Shown here piece by piece: positions 25,224 through 35,028 of a stretch of DNA of 64,000 nt. The DNA is from Desulfoluna sp. (GTDB taxonomy: Bacteria > Desulfobacterota > Desulfobacteria > Desulfobacterales > Desulfolunaceae). The translations under genes were made by a program, and so were the position numbers. Position 1 is the stretch's first letter, and the number at the start of each line of letters is the position of its first letter. The DNA lies in NCBI RefSeq assembly GCF_030145185.1, contig NZ_JAQYWB010000021.1, positions 21,397 through 85,396 of the forward strand. Reading direction: 5' to 3'. The notes beneath the pieces are model-generated. The model was not told the DNA's origin and ran no database searches. It saw nothing but the letters and a program-made list of their open reading frames with translations.

Positions 25224-25661
25224 TCAGGCCTTGGCGTCGGGGGCGGCGGTCTTGCTGTCACCCGCGTCATCGGCCTCCGTGTCATCGTCATCCAGAAGCT
25301 TGTCGATCTCCACCTGCTCTTTTTCATCGGTGGCCAGCGCTTCCTGGGCTTCTTCTCTGTGGCTCGCCAGGGAATCGTTGTCGGAGAAAATGATCTTGAG
25401 AGAGTTTTTGGGGTCATCGCCGAACATGGAACGGAGCCCCTCGGCCAGGACTCCTGCGGGGAATTCAGGGGGGAAGAAGTTGTTGTTGCGGAACAGGGCA
25501 ATCAGGGCCTCGTTGCCTGCGGAGAGGGCTGCTTCTATGGCTTCCAGCTCAAAGCAGGCGTTGTGGAGGACACTGTATTTGCCCACATCGGTTTCCGCCA
25601 TCTCTTTTAAGGTGAGGGTGCCTGCGTCAAGGTCTTTGTCAATGATGTACTTTTGCTCCAT
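25224..25661 (-). CDS. Hypothetical acidic protein (145 aa)
   Basis: I do not recognise the family. The first 95 residues look folded (YSVLHNACFELEAIEAALS, LIALFRNNNFFPPEF). The last 50 are strongly acidic and probably disordered (IDKLLDDDDTEADD). There is no signal peptide or membrane helix. ATG 25661 has GGAG 8 bp upstream. It is a single-gene unit lying between the two tRNA-Ser genes and the argS operon. An acidic tail suggests a cytoplasmic binding partner, but no role can be assigned. Confidence 0.75.
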   Translation of the reverse strand: MEQKYIIDKDLDAGTLTLKEMAETDVGKYSVLHNACFELEAIEAALSAGNEALIALFRNNNFFPPEFPAGVLAEGLRSMFGDDPKNSLKIIFSDNDSLASHREEAQEALATDEKEQVEIDKLLDDDDTEADDAGDSKTAAPDAKA

Positions 25662-26015
25662 GATTTATCTCCGAATGATTGTTCCGCCCGGCTTTGGGAT
25701 GCGGAAGGTACAGATTTTTTGGGGATCGACGTGGCCTGCCAACCCGTGAGCAGACCACAGAAAAAACGCCGGGCTTTCGCCCGCAGGGGTCTCCCCTGCG
25801 CACCGCCACGGCGATCTGGGAATCCAAAAGGCCGCTTGCCTGTTTGGATTTTATCAATTCATTATAATAAGCGAAAATCCTCCGATGTCAACACAGAGAA
25901 GGGATCATACGTGGGCGGCTCTTTTCCGTCTTGTTTTCAGACTTCATAAAATTAGGCCAACAAACCTGTTGACCTTGGCCAATTCAAATGGTAATTAGTC
26001 CGAGTAAATTTGAGT
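25662..26015. other. Gap with small hairpins before the tRNA genes
   Basis: Contains GGGCTTTCGCCC (25771-25782) and GCAGGGGTCTCCCCTGC, adjacent small hairpins resembling a REP-type element, then an AT-rich stretch. TTGACC at 25969-25974 is 41 bases before the first tRNA-Ser and may be its -35 box, though the -10 (TAATTA, 25992-25997) is poor. No gene is seen. Confidence 0.4.
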
Positions 26016-26101
26016 GGAGGAGTGGCCGAGTGGTCGAAGGCGGCGGTCTTGAAAACCGTTGAGCGCAAGTTCCGTGGGTTCGAATCCTACCTCCTCCGCC
26101 A
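26016..26101 (+). tRNA. tRNA-Ser (anticodon TGA)
   Basis: Full cloverleaf with acceptor GGAGGAG (26016-26022) pairing CTCCTCC (26091-26097). The D-arm begins TGGCCGAGTGG, the anticodon loop CTTGAAA has TGA at 26050-26052, and there is a long variable arm (GAGCGCAAGTTC region). The T-arm GTGGGTTCGAATCCTAC and an encoded CCA at 26099-26101 complete it. It reads UCA and other UCN codons. Confidence 0.97.
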
Positions 26102-26112
26102 AACGAAGCTCC

Positions 26113-26202
26113 GGAGAAATGGCCGAGTGGCTGAAGGCGCGCCCCTGCTAAGGGTGTATGGGTTAACGCCCATCGAGAGTTCGAATCTCTCTTTCTCCGC
26201 CA
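26113..26202 (+). tRNA. tRNA-Ser (anticodon GCT)
   Basis: Acceptor GGAGAAA (26113-26119) pairs TTTCTCC (26192-26198). The anticodon loop CTGCTAA has GCT at 26147-26149, the class II variable arm is long, the T-arm contains GAGTTCGAATCTC, and CCA is encoded at 26200-26202. It reads AGC and AGU. It is 11 bases behind the first tRNA-Ser, so both are processed from one transcript. Confidence 0.97.
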
Positions 26203-26214
26203 ATTTGTTTTTAA

Positions 26215-26243
26215 GAGCCCCAACTTTGTTGGGGCTTTTTTGT
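26215..26243 (+). terminator. Terminator of the tRNA-Ser pair
   Basis: AGCCCCAAC-TTT-GTTGGGGCT followed by TTTTT, starting 13 bases after the second tRNA. It is a strong intrinsic terminator. The 190 bases beyond it, to the end of rnhA, show no gene. Confidence 0.9.
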
Positions 26244-26435
26244 TTTTACGGGGCTCCATTTCGCTGCTCGTCTACCGCCTGGTACACCTTTGGGTACAAA
26301 AAACGGCGGATTGGGTCCTCCGTGGACTGGCGGTCCCAGCGCATCCGCGACCAACGGACAAGGACATCTGCAGGACATTGAGTGAATCCATTGTGGGTCA
26401 GGGTGATTTTCGGCGTAACAAAAGCCCCCTCCCGA

Positions 26436-27155
26436 TCAAGACGCCTGCTGAGCCTCGTACTCCGTATCAGGCACGAGCCCCTCTCCATCGCCCCGTGTTA
26501 CCTCATTTACCAGCGCATCACACCGCTCGTTTTCCGGGTGCCCCGCATGGCCTTTCACCCACCTGAACGCCACGTGGCCACCCTCTGTCAGCTCAAGCAG
26601 CCGAGCCCAGAGGTCGGTGTTAAGAGCCGGTTTCCCGTCTGATTTCAGCCAACCACGATTTTTCCAACCCTTTGCCCAGCCCTTTGAGATGCCGTTCACC
26701 ACGTAACTTGAATCTGTCGTGACCACGATGGGCCTGTCCGGTGGCGTGGGGTTGAGAACATCCGTCAGCCCCATGATGCAGCCCAACAGTTCCATGCGAT
26801 TGTTCGTGGTATGCTGGAAGCCCCCTTTCAGTTCCCTTCGCCTCTCTCCATCGATGATGACCACCCCGTAGGCCCCCACACCCGGATTGCCAAGTGCCCC
26901 GCCGTCTGAGTAGATCCGCAGCGCGTCATCGGAGATGGGGGAGGCGGTTTGGGGTGTTGCCGATGTCGTCTTACTCTTTGCCTTCCCAGCCCCATACGAG
27001 GGGCTCAGTATCCACTGTTCCGCCTCTGATCGGGTCTTGAACCCCTTGTAGACGGCCCCTTGAAAGCCGCTCACCTGGGCTTGAGCCTCAGGCCAGTGGG
27101 TGTAGATGCCGGGCTTCCGGCCCTTTGCCACCGCATAAAACTTTTGACTTGCCAC
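26436..27155 (-). CDS. rnhA: Ribonuclease HI with N-terminal hybrid-binding domain
   Basis: Degrades the RNA strand of RNA-DNA hybrids; 239 residues. The N-terminal RNase_H1/viroplasmin domain (residues 5-50, YAVAKGRKPGIYTHWPEA then GFKTRSEAEQWI) improves hybrid binding, as in eukaryotic RNase H1. The catalytic domain has the acidic set in IYSDGGALGNPG, NNRMELLG, VTTDSSYVVNG and HPENERCDALVN. It starts at GTG 27155 with AAAGGA upstream. It stands alone between the tRNA pair and acnB. Confidence 0.93.
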   Translation of the reverse strand: MASQKFYAVAKGRKPGIYTHWPEAQAQVSGFQGAVYKGFKTRSEAEQWILSPSYGAGKAKSKTTSATPQTASPISDDALRIYSDGGALGNPGVGAYGVVIIDGERRRELKGGFQHTTNNRMELLGCIMGLTDVLNPTPPDRPIVVTTDSSYVVNGISKGWAKGWKNRGWLKSDGKPALNTDLWARLLELTEGGHVAFRWVKGHAGHPENERCDALVNEVTRGDGEGLVPDTEYEAQQAS

Positions 27156-27220
27156 TCTGAAGCGTCCTTTTTCTCTTTGATTCTCTGTTTATGAAATGTC
27201 GGGGCTTGCCCCTGCCCAAC

Positions 27221-27260
27221 AAAAAAACCTTTTCCCGGTGTGGGAAAAGGCTTTTTTGTT
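27221..27260 (-). terminator. Two-way terminator after acnB
   Basis: CCTTTTCCC and GGGAAAAGG pair over nine bases with a four-base loop. A T-run follows on both strands (leftward GGTTTTTTTG), 17 bases beyond the acnB stop. Confidence 0.85.
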
Positions 27261-27276
27261 TTTTTAAGGGGGTTGC

Positions 27277-29796
27277 TTAGGAGGCCGGTTCGTCGGCCAG
27301 GTTGAGGACCCGATAGATCTCTTTTTTTTGGGGTGCCAGGGCCGTTACCTTTTCAAAGTAGGTGGCGACGTCGGGCAGGTGGCCCAGGCGTGCGGTGACG
27401 GCGGCCAGCTCGGCGGAGCCTAAGAAGACGTTGGCCCCATCCCCGATGCGGTGGGGGAAGTTGCGGGTTGAGGTGGAGAGCAGGGTGGTTCCAGGGGCGA
27501 CCCGCGCCTGGTTGCCCATGCACAGGGAACATCCGGGAACCTCGAGGCGGGCGCCGGTTCGACCGAGGCGGTTGTAGATCCCTTCGCGTCTCAGTTGGGC
27601 CTGGTCCATCATCGTGGGGGGGGTCATCCAGAGGCGCACCGGGACCTCGCCCTCGCCGTCGAGAAGGGCGGCGGCGGCTCTAAAGTGGCCGATGTGGGTC
27701 ATGCAGGAGCCGATGAAGACTTCCTCCACCTGGGTCCCGGCGACTTCGGAGAGGGGTTTGACGTCGTCGGGGTCGTTGGGGCAGGCGAGGATGGGCTCGG
27801 TGAGGGTACCCAGGTCAATCTCGATCACCTCGGCGTACTCGGCATCGCCATCGGCGCAGAGAAGTTCAGGCGTGGCGAGCCAGGCTTCCATGGCGGCGAT
27901 GCGCCGCTCAAGGGTGGCTTTTGTGGCGTAGTCCTTTGCCACCAGCTCTTTTAAGAGGGCGATGTTGGAGCGAAGGAAGGCGGAGACCTGGCTCTCGGAG
28001 AGGCGGATGGTGGCCGCGGCGGCCGAGCGCTCGGCCGAGGCGTCGGTGAGCTCGAAGGCCTCATCTACGGAGAGGTGGTCCAGCCCTTCCATCTCCAGGA
28101 TGCGTCCGGAAAAGATATTTTTCTTGCCCTCTTTTTCCACGGTGAGGAGCCCTCGGTGGATGGCCGAAAGGGGAATGGCATTGACGATGTCCCGGAGGGT
28201 GATGCCGGGCTTGGGGGTCCCTGTGAAGCGGACCAGTACGGATTCAGGCATGTCCAGGGGCATGGACCCCATGGCGGCGGCAAAGGCCACCAGGCCGGAG
28301 CCCGCAGGGAAACTCAGGCCCATGGGAAAACGGGTGTGGGAGTCTCCGCCGGTGCCCACCGTGTCGGGCAGAATCATGCGGTTTAAAAAGGAGTGGATCA
28401 CCCCGTCGCCGGGTTTTAAGGCGATGCCCCCCCGGCTCTCCATAAATCCGGGCAGGGAGTCATGCATGGCGATGTCCACCAGGCGGGGGTAGGCAGCGGT
28501 GTGGCAGAAGGACTGCATGACCAGATCCGCGTCAAAGCTCAGGCAGGCCAGCTCTGTCAGTTCATCCCGGGTCATGGGGCCGGTGGTGTCCTGGGAGCCC
28601 ACGGTGGTCATCCTGGGCTCGCAGTAGGTGCCGGGTCGGACGCCCTCACAGCCGCAGGCGCGGCCCACGATCTTCTGGGCCAGGGTGTACCCTTTTCCGG
28701 TTTCTGCTGCGATCGGGGTGGGGCGGAAGAGGGCGTTGTCGGCCAGGCCCTTGGCCTCCCTGGCCTGACGGGTGAGCGTGCGCCCGATGATAAGGGGAAT
28801 GCGGCCTCCGGCCTGGACCTCGTCAAAGAGCACCTCGGTTTTTAAGGCAAAGCGAGCCAAAAGGGTGCCGTCCTCTCCGACCAGGGTGCCCTCATAGGGA
28901 TGGATGGTGATCACCTGGCCTGTGGAGAGCGCCGAGACATCGCATTCGATGGGCAGGGCGCCGGCGTCTTCCAGGGTGTTAAAGAAAATGGGGGCGATCT
29001 TGCCGCCGATCACCACCCCGCCTGCGCGTTTGTTGGGGACAAAGGGGATCTCTTCCCCGATGTGCCAGAGCAGGGAGTTGACGGCGGATTTTCGGGAGGA
29101 GCCGGTCCCCACCACGTCGCCGACAAAGGCCACGGGGTGGCCTTTGGTTTTCAGTGTTTCTATCGTGTTCAAGGCGTTTTTATCCCGGCTTTTCAGCATG
29201 GACAGGGCGTGCAAGGGGATGTCGGGCCGGCTCCACGCCTCAGATGCGGGGGAAAAATCGTCGGTGTTGCTCTCACCCTCTACCTTAAAGATGGTGACGG
29301 TGAGGCTTTCAGGCAGGGCGGCTCTCTCTGTGAACCAGAGGCCCTCGGCCCAGGCAGAGAGCACTGTCTCGGCGGTGGGCTGGGTCGGTGCGTCTGCCAC
29401 CACCCGGTCAAACACGTCGGGAACGATGAGGAGCCTGGAGAGCGCCTCTGCGGCCTTCTCGCCCAGGGTCTTGTGGCTTAAAAGGGCAAAGAGGGCGCCC
29501 GTGTTGTAGCCGCCGCCCATGGTGCCGAGCAGGCGAACCGCCTCGTTCGGGGCGATGAGGGGGCTGGTTGTCTCCCCCTGGGCCAGGGCGGTGAGAAACC
29601 GGGCTTTGATTTGGGCTGCCGGGTCCACGCCGGGGGGAACCCGTTGGGAGAGAAGGGTGGTGAGTTCGGCTTCTTCCCCTTGGGGGGGTGCCTGCAAACG
29701 TTCACAAAGGGCCGTCACCTGCATCTCGGTGAGCGGTTTCGGGGGAATTCCCATCTCTTGCCTTTTGGCAGCGTCTTGCTTGTATGTGGTAAGCAT
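27277..29796 (-). CDS. acnB: Aconitate hydratase B
   Basis: A [4Fe-4S] enzyme of 839 residues that interconverts citrate and isocitrate (and often 2-methylisocitrate) in the TCA cycle. It has the AcnB domain order: N-terminal HEAT-like domain, the swivel domain (GDVVGTGSSRKSAVNSLLW), then the catalytic core with GTGGDSHTRFPMG, FIGSCMTHIGHFRAAA and VPGCSLCMGNQARV, which hold the cluster cysteines. ATG 29796 has AGGAG 7 bp upstream and matches the usual start. An in-frame ATG at 29907 would add a basic 37-residue leader, which I consider less likely. It is flanked downstream by a strong terminator. Confidence 0.95.
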   Translation of the reverse strand: MLTTYKQDAAKRQEMGIPPKPLTEMQVTALCERLQAPPQGEEAELTTLLSQRVPPGVDPAAQIKARFLTALAQGETTSPLIAPNEAVRLLGTMGGGYNTGALFALLSHKTLGEKAAEALSRLLIVPDVFDRVVADAPTQPTAETVLSAWAEGLWFTERAALPESLTVTIFKVEGESNTDDFSPASEAWSRPDIPLHALSMLKSRDKNALNTIETLKTKGHPVAFVGDVVGTGSSRKSAVNSLLWHIGEEIPFVPNKRAGGVVIGGKIAPIFFNTLEDAGALPIECDVSALSTGQVITIHPYEGTLVGEDGTLLARFALKTEVLFDEVQAGGRIPLIIGRTLTRQAREAKGLADNALFRPTPIAAETGKGYTLAQKIVGRACGCEGVRPGTYCEPRMTTVGSQDTTGPMTRDELTELACLSFDADLVMQSFCHTAAYPRLVDIAMHDSLPGFMESRGGIALKPGDGVIHSFLNRMILPDTVGTGGDSHTRFPMGLSFPAGSGLVAFAAAMGSMPLDMPESVLVRFTGTPKPGITLRDIVNAIPLSAIHRGLLTVEKEGKKNIFSGRILEMEGLDHLSVDEAFELTDASAERSAAAATIRLSESQVSAFLRSNIALLKELVAKDYATKATLERRIAAMEAWLATPELLCADGDAEYAEVIEIDLGTLTEPILACPNDPDDVKPLSEVAGTQVEEVFIGSCMTHIGHFRAAAALLDGEGEVPVRLWMTPPTMMDQAQLRREGIYNRLGRTGARLEVPGCSLCMGNQARVAPGTTLLSTSTRNFPHRIGDGANVFLGSAELAAVTARLGHLPDVATYFEKVTALAPQKKEIYRVLNLADEPAS

Positions 29797-30010
29797 CGTC
29801 ACACTCCTGATTGTCTTGTTGCACATCGTTGTCGTCTTCAGGGCTTCCTTTGCCGCCAAAAGGGCGGGTCCGACGGTGTTTTTTGATTTGACCGCCGGCT
29901 TTTTCATGGTGTATAGGTTTCTTTCCTTTAAAAAACCATGTGGGCGCTGGGGGTTAGCCACCCGGGGTCTTCAGTCACGCAAATCAAAAATGACCAAGGA
30001 GCATCCACCC

Positions 30011-30403
30011 ATGATCATGGACACGTTTCGGTCTCTGTTTACTGCCGACGTTCTCGCGGAGTTATTTCCGACCGATTTTTCCGACCAGTTTTTTGAAGCG
30101 CTCTACGGGGATGCCGATGATGGAGCCTATGATATCTCCCTGGCTCTTGCCGGGGGCGATGAGAAGACCCTTGAGTTTGAGCTGCGCCTCGCACAGAGGC
30201 CGGGCAAGTGCCTGGTTTGCAGCCTGACGTATGGCCTTCCCGAGGTTTTTTCCCGCCACCCCCTGATCAATATTGCAGGGCTGGTGGAGAAGATTAATGC
30301 CGTTCTGGGGGAGACCGCTCACTGCACGGGCTGGCAGATGGGCCGAACTCGGGAGCTCTCCCGGGCTCTGCATGTGGTGCCCCTTTCCCTCTCCCTTGCC
30401 TGA
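30011..30403 (+). CDS. Conserved hypothetical protein (130 aa)
   Basis: A cytoplasmic protein of 130 residues, no signal or membrane segment. It opens with FTADVLAELFPTDFSDQFFEALYGD and carries LEFELRLAQRPGKCLVCSLTYGLP with a CxxC pair, then TREISR-like TRELSRALHVVPL. I recall similar short proteins in Desulfobacterales that databases label, implausibly, as a pancreas/duodenum homeobox protein; the real function is unknown. AAGGAG lies 9 bp before ATG 30011. It is divergent from acnB, and its conserved cysteines could bind metal. Confidence 0.75.
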   Translation: MIMDTFRSLFTADVLAELFPTDFSDQFFEALYGDADDGAYDISLALAGGDEKTLEFELRLAQRPGKCLVCSLTYGLPEVFSRHPLINIAGLVEKINAVLGETAHCTGWQMGRTRELSRALHVVPLSLSLA

Positions 30404-30465
30404 GAGCCCTCTTTTGTCCTCGTCATGCACTCCCTTCCGAAGGGACACCGCCGGGTGTCCCTCGA

Positions 30466-30873
30466 TTACCCTCTCGGCTCCGGGGCTCCTCTCAGGATAA
30501 CCCCCGGGCACTCTTTGGCCGCTTCGTCCGGCCGCTCTTTGAAGTAGTCCCAGAAAGGAAAAGAGCGGCATTGGGCCGGGCGGGCCTCGTAGACCGAACA
30601 CCCCCCTTTTTGATCATCGTAGAGAAGGCAGGCATAATTGCCGGCCTCATATCGCTCTGCGATGGAGGTACGGTATCCTACTTTTTTCAGGTAGTTGTCG
30701 GCCAGGGTGGGCACATCCACGCCCAGGGTCTCAGCCAGGATCTCGATCTCCCCCCGGGTGATCCAGATGTTGCCGGATTCGCCGTTGCAGCAGCGCCCTT
30801 TGCAGGTATCGCAGGCAGAGGGGTCAAAGGAGAAGGGGTATCCAGGCTGGGTTAAAAGCGTCGGTTGAGTCAT
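30466..30873 (-). CDS. YkgJ-family zinc/iron-chelating cysteine-cluster protein
   Basis: A 135-residue protein with the YkgJ (UPF0153) pattern: CDTCKGRCCNG near residue 21, then ACLLYDDQKGGCSVYEARPAQCRSFPFW at about 81-108. Together these give the conserved cysteine set thought to chelate zinc or iron. The biological role is not established. ATG 30873 has GAGG 5 bp upstream. It is convergent with the 130-aa hypothetical gene and separated from the hybrid kinase by 230 bases that hold nothing I recognise. Confidence 0.88.
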   Translation of the reverse strand: MTQPTLLTQPGYPFSFDPSACDTCKGRCCNGESGNIWITRGEIEILAETLGVDVPTLADNYLKKVGYRTSIAERYEAGNYACLLYDDQKGGCSVYEARPAQCRSFPFWDYFKERPDEAAKECPGVILRGAPEPRG

Positions 30874-31104
30874 GGTGGCCTCGCAAAACGTCCCTCGAGT
30901 GAGCTCGACAGACAGGCTGTTGCAACGTATTCACCTGCAAGAGCCCCGGATGGTTTGAGGCGCTTCTGGCGGCGACTTGGGACGAACGGATCACCCTTCG
31001 TGTGGATCGTCTTTTTGTGTTGCGGTTGCGGTAAGAAAGGTCCCTTTCTACGTGAAAGGGGTGCCTGTCTCCTACCACAGATTTGGCGGAGATGGAAAGA
31101 CCCT

Positions 31105-34100
31105 TCATCCGGTGACGTCTGCAAGGCGTGTTTGCGCTCCCTGGAAGTCGTAGGCCTCAATGAGGGCTTCGACTTCCTGCATGGCAACCAGCGCGCTTTC
31201 TTCACGTTCCTGCCTGAGAAGACGGATCAGATCTTCCACCGCCTCCACCGCCCCCACGGGATCCGCCGCTGCCAGCTCGGCTTTCAGGCGGTTCACCATG
31301 GCTTCATGCCCTGCGCCTTCCGAGTGGGCCGGGGGCTCCGTCTCTTTTTTCACCTCCCCCTCTTCCACCTGATGATCCGTTTCCGTCGAGGCCTCGGTGC
31401 GTCCCAGGGTTTCAATGGCGGCCAGGACGTGGGAGAGAGCCTTGTCCAGCGAGGGAAAGAGCTCCCGGGCACTGGCCAGGTCTTCTCGACGGGCCATCTC
31501 CTCCATGGCGGCTGCCTCCGCAGACAGGGGGTCGGCGGCGATATTGGCCGCCACCCCTTTAAGGGAGTGGGCCTCTAAGCGCACGGCGTTGAGATCGCAG
31601 TCCTCCAGCAGGGAGGACAGCTTCGAAGGAAAGGTCAGGTATTCCTCTTGAAACCGGGAGAGCACCCGGTCGTAAAGATCGACGGATCCCAGTCGCTCGA
31701 TTCCGGCATCGAAATCGAGGACGCATCCTCCGACCAGGGTGGGTTCCGAGGCATGTGGAGCGGCCCCCCCCACGGTGTGGCGGGCGATGACCTCAAAGAG
31801 GCGCTCCCGATGGATGGGTTTGGAGACGTAGTCGTCCATGCCGGCGTGGAGGCAGCGTTCCCGGTCCCCCTGCATGGCGTGGGCGGTCATGGCGATGATG
31901 GGCAGATCGGTCATGGCCAGGTTGTCCCGGATCATGGCGGTGGCCTCCAGGCCATCCATGACCGGCATTTGAAGGTCCATCAGCACCAGGTCGTAGGTCT
32001 TTGTCTCCACCTGTTTGACCGCCTCCAGGCCATTGGCCGCCGTCTCTACGTTCAGGTCCCACCCCTTGAGCACCTCGCAGGCCACCATCTGGTTGATGGG
32101 GTTGTCCTCCACCAGCAGGATGGAAAGGCCCCTCAGGTCTTGGATGCTGACGGGGGGGGGTGATGGTTTTTTTTGGGTGCGGGGCGCACCGAAGAGTTCC
32201 ATGATGGTGTCGAAAAGAGCCGACTGCTTGACGGGTTTGATGAGAAAATGGGCAAACCCGAGACGCCGGGCCCGGACCACCTCTTCTTCCCGGCCAAAGG
32301 GACCGGTGAGCATGATCCGGGGGCTGGAGGCCCCTCCGCTTCGGCAGAGGTCTGTTGCCGTGTCAATGCCGTTGATGCCGGGCAGCTGCAGGTCGATGAC
32401 GGCCAGGCTTAAAGGGGGGTAGCTCCCCTTTCGAAAGTGTTTGAGGGCCTCTTCCCCGGTTTGGGCCTCCACCACGGTGAAGCCGAAGCCCGTTAAGTAG
32501 CGGGTAAGCACCGTGCGTGTGGTGGCGTTGTCTTCCACCAGAAGCACCGCGCCTGTGCGCATCTCATCGGGGACCAGGGCGCGTGGGGTCTCCTGATCCA
32601 TAAACCGGATGCGGGCGGTGAAGCAAAAACGGCTGCCCCCTCCCAGTGCCCGTTCCACCCAGATGGCCCCTTTCATGCGCTCGACGATGTTTCGGCAGAT
32701 GGCCAGCCCCAGCCCTGTGCCCCCGTATTTGCGGGTGGTGGATCCGTCGGCCTGGCTGAACACCTCAAAGAGGCGGTCGGAGCGCTTGGGGTCCACCCCC
32801 ACCCCCGTATCCCGCACGGCCACAAAGAGCTCCACGTGGTGTTCTTCCCTTCGGACGCAGGTGGCGGTGATGGAGATTTCACCGGATTCGGTGAACTTGA
32901 AGGCGTTGGAGAGCAGGTTGGCAAGCACCTGGCGAACGCGTAAGGGGTCTCCGACCAGCTCGTCGGGAACCTCCGGGTCGATGTCCACCACCAGCTCGAT
33001 GTCTTTTCGCACGCAGCTCTCGATGAAGAGGTCGGTGACATCGTCCACCACCTCGGCCAGGCGAAAGGGGATCTCTTCAAACCGGAGCTTGCCGGCATCC
33101 ATTTTAGAGAAATCGAGGATGTCGTTGATGATTTGAAGCAGGGAGCGGGAGGAGGAGCGGATGATGCCCAGGTACTCGCGCTGCCGGGGGGAGAGGTCGG
33201 TGCGCATCACCAGGTCGCTCATGCCGATGATGGCGTTCATGGGGGTGCGGATTTCATGGCTCATGTTGGCGAGAAAGGTGCTTTTGGTGATGGCCGCCTC
33301 CTGGGCCTCTTCAACGGCCAGCTCGGATCGTCCGATGGCCTTCTCCAGCTGATCGGTGCGCTCGGCCACCAACTCCTCCAGGCGGTTGCGGTGGTCGGTG
33401 AGCTCTTCGTTTTGCTGGTTGATCTTCTCTTCCGCCTGCTTTTGCCGGGTGATGTTGGTGATGATGGAGAGGATCGCCCCTTTTCCCCCAATGACAATGG
33501 CGGTTTCGGAGAGGATGACATCCACGGCGCCCCCCTCTTTCTGGAGGATGCGGGCCTCGTATTGTCCGGGCTCTGCCCGTCCCTTTCGGCGGGCAGAAAG
33601 CCGCTCATCGGTCATGCCCCGTCCTTTGTCGGCGTCGGCAAAGACCTCGCCCACGGGCAGTCCGAGGAAGGTCTCTGGGTCATACCCGCACATGGTCACG
33701 ATGGCGTCGTTGGCGTAAGAGATCTTTCCGTCTATCTCCACCATGATGCCGTCGTTGGCGTTGTCCACCAGGCAGCGATACTTCTCTTCCGACTCTTTCA
33801 AGGCCGTGAGCGCCTCGTTGCGCTCTTTTTCAAGGTTGTGCATTTTGTCCCGCACCCCCAGGGAGAGGAGGAGGATCAAGAGGCCGTAGCCCATCTCCAC
33901 GCCCCACCTTGAGAGCGGGGTGATGGGAACCATGCCGTAGAGACTGCCCACGGAAAGCGCGCAGCCGGCGAGAAAAAAGAACCAGGCCACAATGTAAAAT
34001 CGTGCGCTGAGGATTCCCTTGCGGTACATCACCACCCCTCCCCCCAGCATCACGGCAATGGTGGTGATGCCGAAGACGGCGACCCATTGGCTGAGGAGGT

Positions 34101-35028
34101 GGTAGTCCAGAAAAGGGGACCCCACGGCGAACCCCAAAGAGAGGGCCAGCCCGCCCTTGACCAGACGATCCAGGTCGGGGCAGAGGGATCGGGTCCCCAG
34201 AAATCCTCGGGAGAAGAGCAGGGCAAAAAAGGTCGAGGAGGCCAGCAGCAGGGGATTGACCATATTGGCCCAGGCCGGCGATTCCGGCCAGAGGTACTGG
34301 AAGGCGTGGCCGGAGTGGACCATGGAGTGCAGGGTCATGGAGAGAGTGAAGAGAAGCAGATAGAGATGGGTGCTTTCTCGCGTGGTTAAAAAAACAAAGA
34401 GGTTGTAGAACGCCAGGGCCAGCATGATGCCGTAAAAGATCCATTCCAGGGGCAAGCGGGCATGATCGGCTTCCTGAAAAGCCTCGGCGGACCAGACCTG
34501 AACGGGCAGGGTCATGGCGCCCCGGGTGGCGATGCGCAGGTACACGGTGGTTTCCCCGGGGGGCAAGGTGATGGGGAAGGCGATGGTGCGGTGCGCCAGG
34601 GGGCGCATGGCAAAGGGGTGGGTGTCTCCGCTGACCTCGTGGATGAACCCGGTGGGGCCGGGGTGGTAAAAAATCACCTCATCCAAGGGAGGGTAGTTGA
34701 TGGAGAGCACCGCCCGAAAGGGCTGGCCCCCCTGGTTGGCCAGGGTCAGTCTGCCCCAGAGGGGGTAATCCATAAAGCCAAAGGAGTACCGGAGTGTGGC
34801 TAAAGACTTGAAGGGGGCCGCGGGTTGGGCCGCCTTTTCGACGGTGAGGTCCCCTTCCGCGTCGGCCATCCAGAGGAGGGTTTGGCCGGGGGGCAGGCTC
34901 CCGTCAAGGTGCGTCACGTCCAGGGCGGCTCCCCGGGCGTCCATGGCGAAGAGGAGGAGAAGTCCCAGGACCAGCAGAGCGCCTTTTTTTTCAGCTCCCC
35001 TGAAGGGGCGGATTGGTTCAGTATCCAT
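31105..35028 (-). CDS. Hybrid sensor histidine kinase (7TMR-DISM, PAS, HK, two receivers, Hpt)
   Basis: A 1307-residue multi-domain kinase. Order: signal or first helix (about 17-35), periplasmic 7TMR-DISMED2 domain (about 40-185), seven-helix 7TMR-DISM region (195-410), PAS with PAC (425-545), coiled coil, HisKA with [16 protein letters not shown], HATPase with [18 protein letters not shown] and GGTGLGLAI, receiver 1 (VIDLQLPG), receiver 2 ([11 protein letters not shown]), and an Hpt domain ([13 protein letters not shown]). It is a self-contained phosphorelay responding to an extracellular, probably carbohydrate-like, ligand; the partner regulator is not evident. ATG 35028 overlaps the end of the upstream cyclase gene by 11 bp, so the two are translationally linked. 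Confidence 0.93.
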   Translation of the reverse strand: MDTEPIRPFRGAEKKGALLVLGLLLLFAMDARGAALDVTHLDGSLPPGQTLLWMADAEGDLTVEKAAQPAAPFKSLATLRYSFGFMDYPLWGRLTLANQGGQPFRAVLSINYPPLDEVIFYHPGPTGFIHEVSGDTHPFAMRPLAHRTIAFPITLPPGETTVYLRIATRGAMTLPVQVWSAEAFQEADHARLPLEWIFYGIMLALAFYNLFVFLTTRESTHLYLLLFTLSMTLHSMVHSGHAFQYLWPESPAWANMVNPLLLASSTFFALLFSRGFLGTRSLCPDLDRLVKGGLALSLGFAVGSPFLDYHLLSQWVAVFGITTIAVMLGGGVVMYRKGILSARFYIVAWFFFLAGCALSVGSLYGMVPITPLSRWGVEMGYGLLILLLSLGVRDKMHNLEKERNEALTALKESEEKYRCLVDNANDGIMVEIDGKISYANDAIVTMCGYDPETFLGLPVGEVFADADKGRGMTDERLSARRKGRAEPGQYEARILQKEGGAVDVILSETAIVIGGKGAILSIITNITRQKQAEEKINQQNEELTDHRNRLEELVAERTDQLEKAIGRSELAVEEAQEAAITKSTFLANMSHEIRTPMNAIIGMSDLVMRTDLSPRQREYLGIIRSSSRSLLQIINDILDFSKMDAGKLRFEEIPFRLAEVVDDVTDLFIESCVRKDIELVVDIDPEVPDELVGDPLRVRQVLANLLSNAFKFTESGEISITATCVRREEHHVELFVAVRDTGVGVDPKRSDRLFEVFSQADGSTTRKYGGTGLGLAICRNIVERMKGAIWVERALGGGSRFCFTARIRFMDQETPRALVPDEMRTGAVLLVEDNATTRTVLTRYLTGFGFTVVEAQTGEEALKHFRKGSYPPLSLAVIDLQLPGINGIDTATDLCRSGGASSPRIMLTGPFGREEEVVRARRLGFAHFLIKPVKQSALFDTIMELFGAPRTQKKPSPPPVSIQDLRGLSILLVEDNPINQMVACEVLKGWDLNVETAANGLEAVKQVETKTYDLVLMDLQMPVMDGLEATAMIRDNLAMTDLPIIAMTAHAMQGDRERCLHAGMDDYVSKPIHRERLFEVIARHTVGGAAPHASEPTLVGGCVLDFDAGIERLGSVDLYDRVLSRFQEEYLTFPSKLSSLLEDCDLNAVRLEAHSLKGVAANIAADPLSAEAAAMEEMARREDLASARELFPSLDKALSHVLAAIETLGRTEASTETDHQVEEGEVKKETEPPAHSEGAGHEAMVNRLKAELAAADPVGAVEAVEDLIRLLRQEREESALVAMQEVEALIEAYDFQGAQTRLADVTG

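Noticed and set aside
26249..26435. Possible integrase remnant or attachment site next to the tRNA-Ser genes
   Set aside because: Short arginine-rich translations appear in several frames, but none gives a recombinase motif and no duplicate of the tRNA 3' end is present in the window.
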